This document shows positions 34,043 to 42,234 of a stretch of DNA of 64,000 nucleotides, piece by piece. A model generated the notes under the pieces. That model was not told where the DNA came from. It was given only the letters and a program-made list of their open reading frames with translations, and ran no database searches. The DNA is from Sediminicoccus sp. KRV36 (GTDB lineage: Bacteria; Pseudomonadota; Alphaproteobacteria; Acetobacterales; Acetobacteraceae). The DNA is taken from positions 4,299,001 to 4,363,000 of the forward strand of contig NZ_CP085081.1 of assembly GCF_023243115.1 (NCBI RefSeq), read 5' to 3'. The translations under genes and the position numbers were made by a program. The first letter of the stretch is position 1; every line of letters starts with the position of its first letter.

Positions 34043-36325
34043 ATGTCCGAGCACATCCGCATCGGCGATATCGCGCCGCGCGTGCACTACGTCGCCGACG
34101 GCGTGCAGACCGCCTTCACCTACCCGTTTCCCATCTTCGAGCCCGGAGATATCGAGGTGCTGGGCAACAATGCCCCAGCCAATTACGGCTTCACCATCGA
34201 AGGCGCCGGACAGTCGGGCGGCGGCACCATCCGCTACGCGGCACCGCCCCCCGCCGGCACGCGGCTGACCATCCTGCGCCGCCTGACGGTCGAGCGCGTG
34301 ACGGATTTTCAGTCCAACGGCGTGCTCCGCGCCATGACGCTGAATGACGAGCTGGACCGCCAGGTGGCCGCCCTGCAGGAGGTGCGCGACGACGTCCAGG
34401 GTGCGATCCGGCTAGATGATTCGGAAGCCCCGGGCGGCATGGTCCTGCCCCTGCGGGAAGCGCGCGCGGAAAAGCTGCTCGGCTTCGATGCGGTGGGCGA
34501 CGTCATGACCTATGACCGCAGCGGCACCATCGCCGCCGCCTTCCCAGGCAGCGTGCCGCGCAGCGTCGAGGACAAGCTGGCGGAAAATCTGACCGCGCGG
34601 GATTTCGGCACGGTGGGCGATGGCGTCACGGATGACGGCCCAGCCCTGCAGGCCGCGATGAACGCGGCGGGTTCGGCGAGCAAGCATCTGGTGATCGGTG
34701 AGGGTACCTTCCGCACCAGCATGCCCTTGCTGCTGCCCGGCGGCGCCGTCGGGCTGACCATGCGTGGCAGCATCCTCTACGCCGGCCCGGCCGGACAGGC
34801 CGCGCTGACCATGGGCGATGGCGGCGCGGTGCGCAACGCGGCCAAGCTCTACCAGGGGCTGCGCGTGATCCGCGCGACGCAGAGCGACTGGCAGGATTTC
34901 GGCGATATCGGCATCGTCATGCGCAACCTCGATTCCAGCAATGTCGAGATCCGCCAGGTCGAGGGCTTCACCATCGGCATCCAGACGCTGGGGGTGGAGC
35001 GCGGCTTCGAGGACAGCAACATCTTCCTCGGCCGCATCGTGAACAACCAGATCGGCCTCGATATCCACACCCAGACGGCGGCCGCGTGGAACACCTCGGT
35101 GCGCTATCACGGCGGGCATTTCGCCATTGCAAGCGCGCTGCATCCGACACTGAGCCGCTACGGCATCCGCTTCTCGGCCGAGCCTGGCGCCTATGTCGCG
35201 CATAACCGCCACGTCTTCTTCGGCCCCGCCTTCGAGCTGCAGGCGCGCGACCGCCCGGCGATTTTCGGCGTCCCCTTCCTGTGCGAGGTGAGCAGCCGCG
35301 CCGTCATCGCGTATGGGATGCGCATGGAGGGGTGCTCGCCCCATCCCGCGCGGCATACCGGCAATGCGCAGGACCATGTCTATGAGGTGGCCTGGGCGAG
35401 CCAGGCCTATCTGCTGGAGGTCTCCTACGACACCAGCTCGGCCCGCGTGGGTTCCGTGGTGCGCGGCCTGCACCAGGCGGCCGCGCATCGTGAATTCACG
35501 CGGCAGATCGGCAGCGTGCCCAATCTGCGCGCGGCGGCCTTCCGCTGGAATGCCTCGCAGACCGGCTTTGACCAACTCGCCTGCCTGTCCACCAATGTGA
35601 GCGGCAGCCCGAGCACGCTGGCGGATTTCGCCTTCCCCGGGCTGGAGGACTACGCGCTGAGCAACCGCGGCGTGGTGCTCACGGGTGGGCGCGGCCTCGG
35701 CTTCGTCGTGGATTCCACGCGGGCGCGCGAATTTGCTCTGGCGGTGGATGCCGACAACCCGCGGCTCATCGTGCAATGCTTCGATGCGGCGATGAACCTG
35801 CTCGGCAATGGCTCGGGCCAGCTCGTTCGCGCATCCGGCATGTCCATGCTGTGGAACAGCGACGCGCGCTGGTGGCAGGGCTCGGCCGACATGACGGATG
35901 CCGATCTCACGCGCCTGCAGGTGGTCCGGCTGGAGCCGGGCGTCGCCTTCGCCATCATCGGCGTGGCGCGCATCGGCGTGGATTACGAGGTGCGGGCGAT
36001 GCGCCTGTTCAGCGACCCCGCCGTCTCACCACCGCTGCTCTATGGCCTGCCCGATCTGCGCCATGGCGCGCGCGAATTGCGCGCCGAAGCGGCCTGGGAT
36101 CCGCCTTCCATCGCGGCCGGCGGCACCACACAGATCAATGTGGCGCTGAATGGCGCACGGCCTGGTGATTTCGTGCAGGCGGCCTTCACGCTCTCCACCT
36201 CGGGCATCGTCTTCCTGGCGCAGATCGGCGCGCAGGATGTCGTGACCGTCACCGCATGGAATCGCAGCGGTGCCGCGGTGGATCTGGGGGCGGGCACGGT
36301 CCGGGTGCGGCTGGTGAAATCATGA
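34043..36325 (+). CDS. Tail fibre / tailspike with T7-type anchor and pectate-lyase-like domain
   Basis: A 760-residue receptor-binding protein. Residues about 1-120 match the T7 tail-fibre N-terminal anchor (FTYPFPIFEPGDIEVLG, PAGTRLTILRRLTVERVTDFQSNGVLRAMTLNDELD). From about 180, RDFGTVGDGVTDDGPALQAAMNAAG begins a right-handed beta-helix of the pectate-lyase/tailspike kind. The rest is beta-rich and probably trimeric. It may bind or degrade a surface polysaccharide. ATG 34040 and ATG 34043 are adjacent; CGGAGC spacing favours 34043. Confidence 0.85.
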   Translation: MSEHIRIGDIAPRVHYVADGVQTAFTYPFPIFEPGDIEVLGNNAPANYGFTIEGAGQSGGGTIRYAAPPPAGTRLTILRRLTVERVTDFQSNGVLRAMTLNDELDRQVAALQEVRDDVQGAIRLDDSEAPGGMVLPLREARAEKLLGFDAVGDVMTYDRSGTIAAAFPGSVPRSVEDKLAENLTARDFGTVGDGVTDDGPALQAAMNAAGSASKHLVIGEGTFRTSMPLLLPGGAVGLTMRGSILYAGPAGQAALTMGDGGAVRNAAKLYQGLRVIRATQSDWQDFGDIGIVMRNLDSSNVEIRQVEGFTIGIQTLGVERGFEDSNIFLGRIVNNQIGLDIHTQTAAAWNTSVRYHGGHFAIASALHPTLSRYGIRFSAEPGAYVAHNRHVFFGPAFELQARDRPAIFGVPFLCEVSSRAVIAYGMRMEGCSPHPARHTGNAQDHVYEVAWASQAYLLEVSYDTSSARVGSVVRGLHQAAAHREFTRQIGSVPNLRAAAFRWNASQTGFDQLACLSTNVSGSPSTLADFAFPGLEDYALSNRGVVLTGGRGLGFVVDSTRAREFALAVDADNPRLIVQCFDAAMNLLGNGSGQLVRASGMSMLWNSDARWWQGSADMTDADLTRLQVVRLEPGVAFAIIGVARIGVDYEVRAMRLFSDPAVSPPLLYGLPDLRHGARELRAEAAWDPPSIAAGGTTQINVALNGARPGDFVQAAFTLSTSGIVFLAQIGAQDVVTVTAWNRSGAAVDLGAGTVRVRLVKS

Positions 36326-36624
36326 GGCGCCGCAAGCCGCGCGTCGCGGATGGCAAACTCGCGGATGCGCTGCCCAGCGTGACCGAGGCCTACATGAAGT
36401 TCGTGGCGGATACGGAGCATGACGCCGACCCCAAGGCCTTCGCTGCCCGGCACAGCGCGGCGAAGACGGCACTCGCGCATATCGAGCAGCTCATGAAACT
36501 CGCCGGCCCCGGCGAGGATGAGGCAGGCATGGACGCCGCGGGCTTCGCGCTGGGCGAGGCCCGTCAGGAAATCCAGGACGAGGAACAGGAGACTTCCGCG
36601 GATGACACAGGAGAGTCCGGCTGA
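36322..36624 (+). CDS. Small acidic protein, possible small terminase subunit
   Basis: A 100-residue protein starting on the tail-fibre stop (ATGA) and ending inside the terminase gene start, which it overlaps by 23 bases. The basic N-terminus RRRKPRVADGKLADALPSVTEAYMKFV is followed by a helical middle (FAARHSAAKTALAHIEQLMKLAG) and a very acidic tail. The place directly before the large terminase and the size suit a small terminase, as in T7 gp18, but sequence similarity is not evident to me. Confidence 0.6.
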   Translation: MRRRKPRVADGKLADALPSVTEAYMKFVADTEHDADPKAFAARHSAAKTALAHIEQLMKLAGPGEDEAGMDAAGFALGEARQEIQDEEQETSADDTGESG

Positions 36625-38086
36625 TCTTCTCGAATTCGTATGGGTCTGGAACCGGCAGCAGCGGCAGGGAACACCGCAGGTGCATCGCCGCATCCTGCGC
36701 TGGCTCGCCGCCGAGCAGCCATCGCACCTCGCGGCGCAGGCCCCTCCGGAGCAAGCGTTGCCGGATACGCGGCAACCCTCGCGCCGCATGCTTCTCATGG
36801 CATTTCGCGGCTGCGGCAAGTCCACGCTGATCGGGCTGTTCTGCGCCTGGTCGCTCTACCGGGACCCGCAGACCCGAATCCTCGTGGTGGCGGCGGATCA
36901 GAGCCTGGCGGGCAAGATGGTGGGGCATGTGCGCCGCATCATCGAACGCCACCCGCTCTGCACGCGGCTGATCCCCGAGGGCGACGAGGCCTGGGCGGCG
37001 GATCGCTTCACCGTCCAGCGCCCCGGCGCGCTGCGTGATCCCTCGATGCTTAGCCAGGGCTTGCTCGGCAACATCACCGGCGCGCGGGCCGACATCATCA
37101 TCTGCGACGATGTGGAAGTCGCAGGCAATTGCGACACGCCCGGCAAGCGCGCCGAATTGCGCGAGCGCCTGGCGGAGACGGAGTTCATCCTCACACCGCG
37201 CGGGCTGATCCTCTATGTCGGCACACCGCATACGGAGGAGAGCCTGTACCGCCCGGGCGATGGCTTCCTGCACGGCTATCATCGCCTGGAGGTGCCGATC
37301 CTGGACGGGGCGGGCCAGAGCGCCTGGCCCGAACGCTTCGACGCAACGGCGATCCACGCCCTGCGCGAGCGCGTGGGGCCCCTGCATTTCGCGCGGCAGA
37401 TGATGCTGCAGCCCGTGGCCATGGCGGCCGCGCGGCTCGATCCCGCGCTGCTGCTCCGCTACACCGAGGAGGCCGAGTATCGGGAGGCGAATGGCCGCGC
37501 GCAACTCTGGCTGCTCGGGCGGCGCATGGCCTCGGGCGGCGGCTTCTGGGACCCCGCCTATGGGCGGGCGGAGGGGCGTGGCGATGGCTCCGTGCTGGCC
37601 GCCACCTATTCGGATGGCGAGGGGCGGCACTTCCTGCACCGCCTGGCCTGGATCACCCAGCGCCCTGATGCGCCGGAGGACCCCGCCACGCAGCAATGCC
37701 GCCAGGTGGCGGAACTCGCGCGCGCGTTGATCCTGCCGGTGGTGCGCGTCGAGACCAATGGAATCGGCCGCTTCCTGCCGGCGCTGCTGAAGCGCGAGAT
37801 GGCGCGGGCGGGGGCGGCCTGCGCCGTGGTGGAGCACAGCAACCGCCGTCCCAAGGTGGAGCGCATCCTCTCCGCCTTCGACCCGCTTCTCGCCGCACGC
37901 CGGCTGCACGCGCATGAAAGCGTGTTCCGCACCGCCTTCCCGCGCGAAATGGCGGAATGGCGGCCGGATGCGCGGGGCGCGCGCGATGATGGGCTGGATG
38001 CGGTGGCGGGGTGCATCCTGACGGAGCCGCTAAGGCTGCCGGCGCTGCCGCCCCGGGCCGCCGCGCCGAGTTGGCGCGGCGGATAA
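36602..38086 (+). CDS. Terminase large subunit (packaging ATPase/nuclease)
   Basis: A 494-residue TerL. Walker A is FRGCGKST (residues 68-75), followed by LVVAADQSLAGKMVGHV. Walker B with catalytic Glu is IIICDDVE (167-172), and LYVGTPH is the coupling motif. The C-terminal nuclease shows FWDPAYGRAEGRGDGSV, a central VETNGIGRF and a final DDGLDAVAG, giving the acidic residues of the RNase H-like site. It drives DNA into the head through the portal. ATG 36602 is chosen; it overlaps the preceding small gene. Confidence 0.93.
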   Translation: MTQESPADLLEFVWVWNRQQRQGTPQVHRRILRWLAAEQPSHLAAQAPPEQALPDTRQPSRRMLLMAFRGCGKSTLIGLFCAWSLYRDPQTRILVVAADQSLAGKMVGHVRRIIERHPLCTRLIPEGDEAWAADRFTVQRPGALRDPSMLSQGLLGNITGARADIIICDDVEVAGNCDTPGKRAELRERLAETEFILTPRGLILYVGTPHTEESLYRPGDGFLHGYHRLEVPILDGAGQSAWPERFDATAIHALRERVGPLHFARQMMLQPVAMAAARLDPALLLRYTEEAEYREANGRAQLWLLGRRMASGGGFWDPAYGRAEGRGDGSVLAATYSDGEGRHFLHRLAWITQRPDAPEDPATQQCRQVAELARALILPVVRVETNGIGRFLPALLKREMARAGAACAVVEHSNRRPKVERILSAFDPLLAARRLHAHESVFRTAFPREMAEWRPDARGARDDGLDAVAGCILTEPLRLPALPPRAAAPSWRGG

Positions 38087-38140
38087 CTCCCTTCGCGGCG
38101 CGAGATGCAAGCGATGTGTTCTTGTCGGCAGGGGCGTCGC

Positions 38141-38359
38141 CTAAGCCGGCCGCTTCAGGATCTCACTTGCATGCCGCGCCCGCCCCGGGGCGGTGATGGC
38201 GAAATGCCCATCCGCGCGCTGCTCGGCCAGGCCCATGCCTTGCAGGCGCAGCAGGCAAGGCTGGTCCTTCAGCTCCGGCGGCCGCCCCTGCGGCCCCACC
38301 AGCGTCAGCCGGTGCAGGGCCGATCGGCAGCAGCTTTCCAGATACGGCTCATTCCACAT
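38141..38359 (-). CDS. Small winged-helix-like protein, antisense to the phage module
   Basis: A 72-residue basic protein, MWNEPYLESCCRSALHRLTL..., with LLRLQGMGLAEQRADGHFAITAPGRARHASEIL at its end. The latter resembles the recognition helix and wing of small winged-helix proteins, where a DG-x-F-x-IT turn is usual. GGAGAG lies eight bases before ATG 38359. It is the only minus-strand gene inside the plus-strand phage block, between terminase and lysis genes. It could be a regulator or an ordinary host gene; no exact family is recognised. Confidence 0.6.
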   Translation of the reverse strand: MWNEPYLESCCRSALHRLTLVGPQGRPPELKDQPCLLRLQGMGLAEQRADGHFAITAPGRARHASEILKRPA

Positions 38360-38422
38360 TCCACGATCTCTCCCGCTCGCATTCGTTGTGGCGATGCGCG
38401 CGCCCGTCCGCAAGGAGGCCCC

Positions 38423-38731
38423 ATGGACCCCATGAATCCCTCATCCCTCTGGTGGATGGATGCCGCACAGGCGCCGGTCATCGCCGGGCTGTATTGGCTG
38501 CTGCTCGGCATCAAGCGCGATCTCGATCGCCGCATCGAGAAGGGCACCTCCCGGCATGATGACGGACTCTCCCGCACGCGGGATGAGCTCGCCGCCTTCA
38601 AGCTCGAAGTGGCGCGAACCTACGTGCCGCTCTCCTTGATCCGTGACGTGGATCGAAGGCTCTCCGAGCAATTGCTGCGCATCGAAAACAAACTCGAAAA
38701 CGTCCGTCGCGACCAGGAGCATGAAAAGTGA
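38423..38731 (+). CDS. Small membrane protein with coiled coil, lysis-module candidate
   Basis: A 102-residue protein. One hydrophobic helix at residues about 14-29 (APVIAGLYWLLLGI) is followed by a charged coiled coil (DLDRRIEKG..., SLIRDVDRRLSEQLLRIENKLENVRRDQ). It starts at ATG 38423 after AAGGAGG and overlaps the endolysin-like gene (GTGA). Size, topology and position suit a holin- or spanin-like lysis protein, but a single helix is not decisive. Confidence 0.65.
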   Translation: MDPMNPSSLWWMDAAQAPVIAGLYWLLLGIKRDLDRRIEKGTSRHDDGLSRTRDELAAFKLEVARTYVPLSLIRDVDRRLSEQLLRIENKLENVRRDQEHEK

Positions 38732-39210
38732 GCACCGCCCCTCATCCCGCCCGCCTTCCCGCCCACGCCGCCGCCGAGGAGCTGCTGGCCCGTATTCTCT
38801 ATGCCGAGGCCGGCGCGCGGCCGGTCCGCGCCATCGAGGCGCTGGCCTGCCTGGCGCTCAACCGCGCCCGGGCCGTGCTGGCCTGCGCCGAGGCGCGCAC
38901 GCGCTTCGCCGGCGATGCAGCGCCCGAGACGCTGGCACGCGCGCTGATCGCCGTCCTCCGCGCGCCGTTTCAGTTCCCGGTGCGCCACGCAAGCCACGCG
39001 CGCCACGCGCTGTTCAGCGCGCCGATCGAGGGCGATCCGGCCCTGGCCGTCTGCCGCCGCATCGCGGGGCGCGCCATGCTGGGCGCTCTGCCCGACCCGA
39101 CCGGGAATGCGCTGCTCTGGCATGACGCGCTGCATCTGCCCGGCTGGGCGCTGGGCCGCGTGCCCTCCGCCGAATTGGGCGGGCTCAGCTTCTACCGGCT
39201 GGAGGGGTGA
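38728..39210 (+). CDS. Cell wall hydrolase (SleB-like), probable endolysin
   Basis: A 160-residue protein of the SleB/Hydrolase_2 type. LLARILYAEAGARPVRAIEALACLALNRA carries the catalytic Glu of the YAEA motif. QFPVRH, a conserved DPALAVCRRIAGRAMLG and WHDALHLPGWA then PSAELGGLSFYR complete the family pattern. There is no signal peptide, as expected for a holin-dependent endolysin. The GTG start overlaps the upstream stop. It closes the phage-like block. Confidence 0.85.
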   Translation: MSTAPHPARLPAHAAAEELLARILYAEAGARPVRAIEALACLALNRARAVLACAEARTRFAGDAAPETLARALIAVLRAPFQFPVRHASHARHALFSAPIEGDPALAVCRRIAGRAMLGALPDPTGNALLWHDALHLPGWALGRVPSAELGGLSFYRLEG

Positions 39211-39250
39211 GCCGGTTGCCGGAGAAGCTCGGTTCGGGGATGCTGATGTC

Positions 39251-39874
39251 ATGTTCACGCTCTACTACACCCCGCACACCTGCTCCCTCGCCTCGCATAT
39301 CGCGCTGGAGGATGCCGGCGCGGCCTATGCGCTGAAGCGGATCGACTTTGACACGGAGGAGCAGAAGTCGGCGGATTACGTCGCGATCAACCCCAAGGCA
39401 CGGGTGCCGATCATGGCCACGCCGCGCGGCCTGCTGAGTGAGACACCGGCCATGCTCGCCTTTATCGCCCAGAGCTTTCCTGAGGCGAAGCTCGCACCGC
39501 TTGACGATGCCTTCGCCTTTGCTGAGATGCAGTCCTTCAACAGTTATCTCTGTTCGACGCTGCACGTTGCCCACGCGCACCGCATGCGCGGCCATCGCTG
39601 GGCCGATGAGCCCGCCTCCTTCGCCGACATGCAGCGCAAGGTGCCGCAATCCGTCGGCGCCGCCTTCGAGCTGATCGATCGCCTCCTGCTGAAAGGTCCC
39701 TGGGTGATGGGCGAGGCCTATACCGTCGCTGATCCTTACCTGTTCACACTGGCGCAATGGCTGGAGGCGGATGGCGTCGATCCCGCGCGCATCCCGCGCG
39801 TGATCGAACATCGCGCGCGGATGGCGGCGCTGCCGAATGTGCGAAAGGCCATCGCCGAAGAGCTCGCGCCTTAA
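39251..39874 (+). CDS. Glutathione S-transferase family protein
   Basis: A 207-residue cytosolic GST. The thioredoxin-like N-terminal half shows YYTPHTCSLASHIALEDAG (with the Ser/Cys region that contacts glutathione). INPKARVPIMATPRGLLSETPAML carries the cis-Pro and the conserved ES/ET pair. The helical C-terminal half has WVMGEAYTVADPYLF, the N-capping box. It is close to the beta/PhyR-like bacterial GSTs. It lies four bases before the DUF952 gene and probably forms a small operon with it. Confidence 0.92.
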   Translation: MFTLYYTPHTCSLASHIALEDAGAAYALKRIDFDTEEQKSADYVAINPKARVPIMATPRGLLSETPAMLAFIAQSFPEAKLAPLDDAFAFAEMQSFNSYLCSTLHVAHAHRMRGHRWADEPASFADMQRKVPQSVGAAFELIDRLLLKGPWVMGEAYTVADPYLFTLAQWLEADGVDPARIPRVIEHRARMAALPNVRKAIAEELAP

Positions 39875-39877
39875 CCC

Positions 39878-40234
39878 ATGGAATCCTTCATCTACACCCT
39901 GATCCGCGAGGCCGATTGGCGCGCCGCCGAAGCCGCTGGCGCCTATCATGGCAGCAGTGATGACCGGCGGGACGGGTTCCTGCATTTCTCGACCGCATCG
40001 CAGCTGCGCGCCAGTGCCGCCAAGCATCGCGCCGGTGTAGCCGATCTATGGATGATCGAGGCCGAGGCCAGCGCACTGGGGCATGCGTTGAAATGGGAAC
40101 CTGCCGCGGGCGGCAGCCGGCCCGGGCTGTTTCCGCATCTCTACGCCCCCTTGCCGCTGGCCGCGATCCGGCGCGCCATCCCCGTGACGCTGGACGCGGC
40201 GGGGGCTCATCTCTTTCCGCCGGAGATCCCATGA
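39878..40234 (+). CDS. DUF952 family protein
   Basis: A 118-residue protein of DUF952, a small fold of unknown function related to ADP-ribosyltransferase-like and glutathione-linked proteins. Typical blocks are IYTLIREADWRAAEAAG, YHGSSDDRRDGFLHFSTASQL and LFPHLYAPLPLAAI. The last 28 bases overlap, tail to tail, the end of the minus-strand EamA gene. It is probably co-transcribed with the upstream GST. Confidence 0.9.
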   Translation: MESFIYTLIREADWRAAEAAGAYHGSSDDRRDGFLHFSTASQLRASAAKHRAGVADLWMIEAEASALGHALKWEPAAGGSRPGLFPHLYAPLPLAAIRRAIPVTLDAAGAHLFPPEIP

Positions 40235-41085
40235 TGCGCGCGTGAGACGGCGCGCTCGCTCATCACGCAGGCCAGCACCACGACGGCGCCGCCCAGGATC
40301 ACCTCCAGCCCCGGGCGATTGCCGAACACCAGCAGGTCCAGCGTGACCGAGAGCGGCAGCGCGATGAATTCGAAGGGGGCGAGGCGCGCCGGCGTGCCAT
40401 GCCGCAAGGCCAGGGCGAGCAGGATGGTGGCGCCGCCCGCCAGCAGCCCATTCACCAGCAATTGCACCCATTCAAGCGCACTCGGCGCGGCCCAGTACCA
40501 GGCGGCGAAGGGCCCCGTCGCCAGCACGCCGAACAGCGAGGGCCAGAGCACCAGCCGCGCGATCCCCGGCTCGGCCCGGAGGCCGCGATTGAGCGTGATG
40601 TTCACTGCATAGGCCACGGTGCCCAGCAGCGCGCAGGCAAAGCCGATCAGGCTGCCGCCCTCGCCCAGCTGCGGGGCCAGGGCGATCATCACGCCGCCAA
40701 AGCCGACGCCAGACCACAGCCAGGCGGCGCGGGGCACACGCTCCTTCAGGAAGATCCGCGCCAGCAGCAGCGTCATGAAGGGGGCGGTGAAAAAGATCAG
40801 ATAGGCATCTGCCAGGCTGAGGTAACGCACCGCCACATAGAAGGTGAGCCCCGCCGTCAGCATCGAGCAGGCGCGCAGCCCATGCAGCAGCGGATGTGCC
40901 GTACGGAACGGCCCGCCCGGCCAGCCGAAGCTGCCGCGCAGCGCCAGCAGCAGCCCCAGCAATACCGCATGGCGCAGGAAAATTGCCTGCGCGGCCGAGA
41001 AATCCCCGGCGAGCAGCTTGCTGTTCGCATCGAGCAGCCCGAACAGGCCGATGCCTGCCATGAGCAGGAGCGGGCCGCGCACCAT
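40207..41085 (-). CDS. EamA/DMT-family transporter
   Basis: A 292-residue inner-membrane exporter with about ten helices in two EamA repeats. The first repeat begins LLLMAGIGLFGLLDANSKLL; the second shows GFACALLGTVAYAVNITLNRGLR. LSLADAYLIFFTAPFMTLLLARIFLKERV is the conserved end of repeat one. Substrates of this family are diverse (amino acids, nucleobase compounds, carnitine), and nothing here points to one. ATG 41085 is the family-typical start; the frame is open further upstream only as a shadow of pyrD. Confidence 0.9.
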   Translation of the reverse strand: MVRGPLLLMAGIGLFGLLDANSKLLAGDFSAAQAIFLRHAVLLGLLLALRGSFGWPGGPFRTAHPLLHGLRACSMLTAGLTFYVAVRYLSLADAYLIFFTAPFMTLLLARIFLKERVPRAAWLWSGVGFGGVMIALAPQLGEGGSLIGFACALLGTVAYAVNITLNRGLRAEPGIARLVLWPSLFGVLATGPFAAWYWAAPSALEWVQLLVNGLLAGGATILLALALRHGTPARLAPFEFIALPLSVTLDLLVFGNRPGLEVILGGAVVVLACVMSERAVSRAHHGISGGKR

Positions 41086-41187
41086 CTTGTCCTTTGCCGT
41101 GTGTGGCGTGGGTTTCGCGTCCCGGCCCTGCGCTGTCAACGCGGCGTGGGTTTCGTTCCGCGGCGGTTCTGCCGTATTCAGCCGCGC

Positions 41188-42234
41188 ATGACCCCTTCCC
41201 TCGCCTCCGCCCTGATGCCCCTGATGCGCGGGCTTGACGCTGAAACCGCGCATGGCCTGGCCTTGCGGGGCCTCGCCCTTGGCCTCGCCGGGCGCGACGG
41301 CGCGGCTGATGCGCCCCGCCTCGCCACCCGCGTGCTGGGGCTGGAATTCCGCAATCCCATCGGCCTCGCTGCCGGCTTCGACAAGGATGCGGTGGCGGTC
41401 CTGCCGCTGCTGCGCCTGGGCTTCGGCTTCGTCGAGGCCGGCACCGTCACGCCGCGTCCCCAGGCCGGCAATCCACGCCCGCGCCTGTTTCGCCTGACGG
41501 AGGATGCGGCCGTCATCAACCGCATGGGCTTCAACAATGCGGGGCTGGATGCCTATCTGGCGCGCCTCCAAGGCCTGGCGCGGCCGTTGCCCGGCGTGCT
41601 GGGCGCCAATGTCGGCGTGAACAAGGAAGGTGCCGACCCCGAGCGTGACTACCCCGCCCTGTGCCGCGCCGTGGCGCCGCATGCGGATTACGTCACGATC
41701 AACATCTCCTCCCCCAACACGCCCGGACTGCGGGATTTGCAGGGCGAGGAGCGCCTCGCTTCCATCCTCGATGCGGTGGCACCGCGCGCCCTGGGCAAAC
41801 CCGTGCTGGTGAAGCTGGCGCCCGACCTGGCCGAGGATGCGCTGGCGCCGATCATCGAGGTCTGCGTGGCGAATGGCGTGGCCGGGCTGATCATCAGCAA
41901 CACCACCATCGCCCGGCCGGACACGCTGGTTTCCCCCAACCGGACCGAAGCCGGCGGCCTCTCCGGCGCGCCGCTCTTCGCGCGCTCAACGGAGATGCTG
42001 GCCCGGGCCCATCGCCTGGCCGGCGGCCGCCTGGCACTCATCGGTGCGGGCGGCGTTTCCAGCGGCGCCCAGGCCTATGCCAAGATCCGCGCGGGGGCCG
42101 GCCTCGTGCAGCTCTACAGCGGCTTCGCCTATGGCGGGCCAGCGCTGATCGGCCGCATCAAGCGTGAACTCTCGGATTTGCTGGCCCGCGATGGTTTCGC
42201 CCATGTCGCCGATGCGGTAGGTGCGGACGCATGA
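41188..42234 (+). CDS. pyrD: Dihydroorotate dehydrogenase (quinone), class 2
   Basis: Oxidises dihydroorotate to orotate with FMN and passes electrons to the membrane quinone pool (pyrimidine synthesis). The 348-residue protein shows GLAAGFDKDAVAVLPLLRLGFGFVEAGTVTPRPQAGNPRPRLFRL, the class 2 FMN-binding start, NISSPNTPGLRDLQ with the catalytic serine and IGAGGVSSGAQAYAKIRAGAGLVQLYSG for phosphate binding. The N-terminal helix (LMRGLDAETAHGLALRGL) is the membrane/quinone-site extension. It overlaps the HAD gene by ATGA. Confidence 0.96.
   Translation: MTPSLASALMPLMRGLDAETAHGLALRGLALGLAGRDGAADAPRLATRVLGLEFRNPIGLAAGFDKDAVAVLPLLRLGFGFVEAGTVTPRPQAGNPRPRLFRLTEDAAVINRMGFNNAGLDAYLARLQGLARPLPGVLGANVGVNKEGADPERDYPALCRAVAPHADYVTINISSPNTPGLRDLQGEERLASILDAVAPRALGKPVLVKLAPDLAEDALAPIIEVCVANGVAGLIISNTTIARPDTLVSPNRTEAGGLSGAPLFARSTEMLARAHRLAGGRLALIGAGGVSSGAQAYAKIRAGAGLVQLYSGFAYGGPALIGRIKRELSDLLARDGFAHVADAVGADA

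Larger units (their letters stand above)
26220..39210 (+). mobile_element. Compact T7-like (podovirus-type) virion cassette, GTA-like or reduced prophage
   Basis: About 13 kb carries 14 plus-strand genes in podovirus order: two unknowns, small head protein, portal, scaffold, capsid, two tail-tube/nozzle proteins, internal protein, tail fibre, small terminase candidate, TerL, membrane protein, endolysin. One small gene faces the other way. All frames are intact. Missing from the window are an integrase, excisionase, DNA or RNA polymerase, helicase and the large internal core proteins. No att repeats or tRNA were noticed at either side. Control is likely through the divergent S24 repressor and the GTTC-N7-GTTC box. 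Confidence 0.8.
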
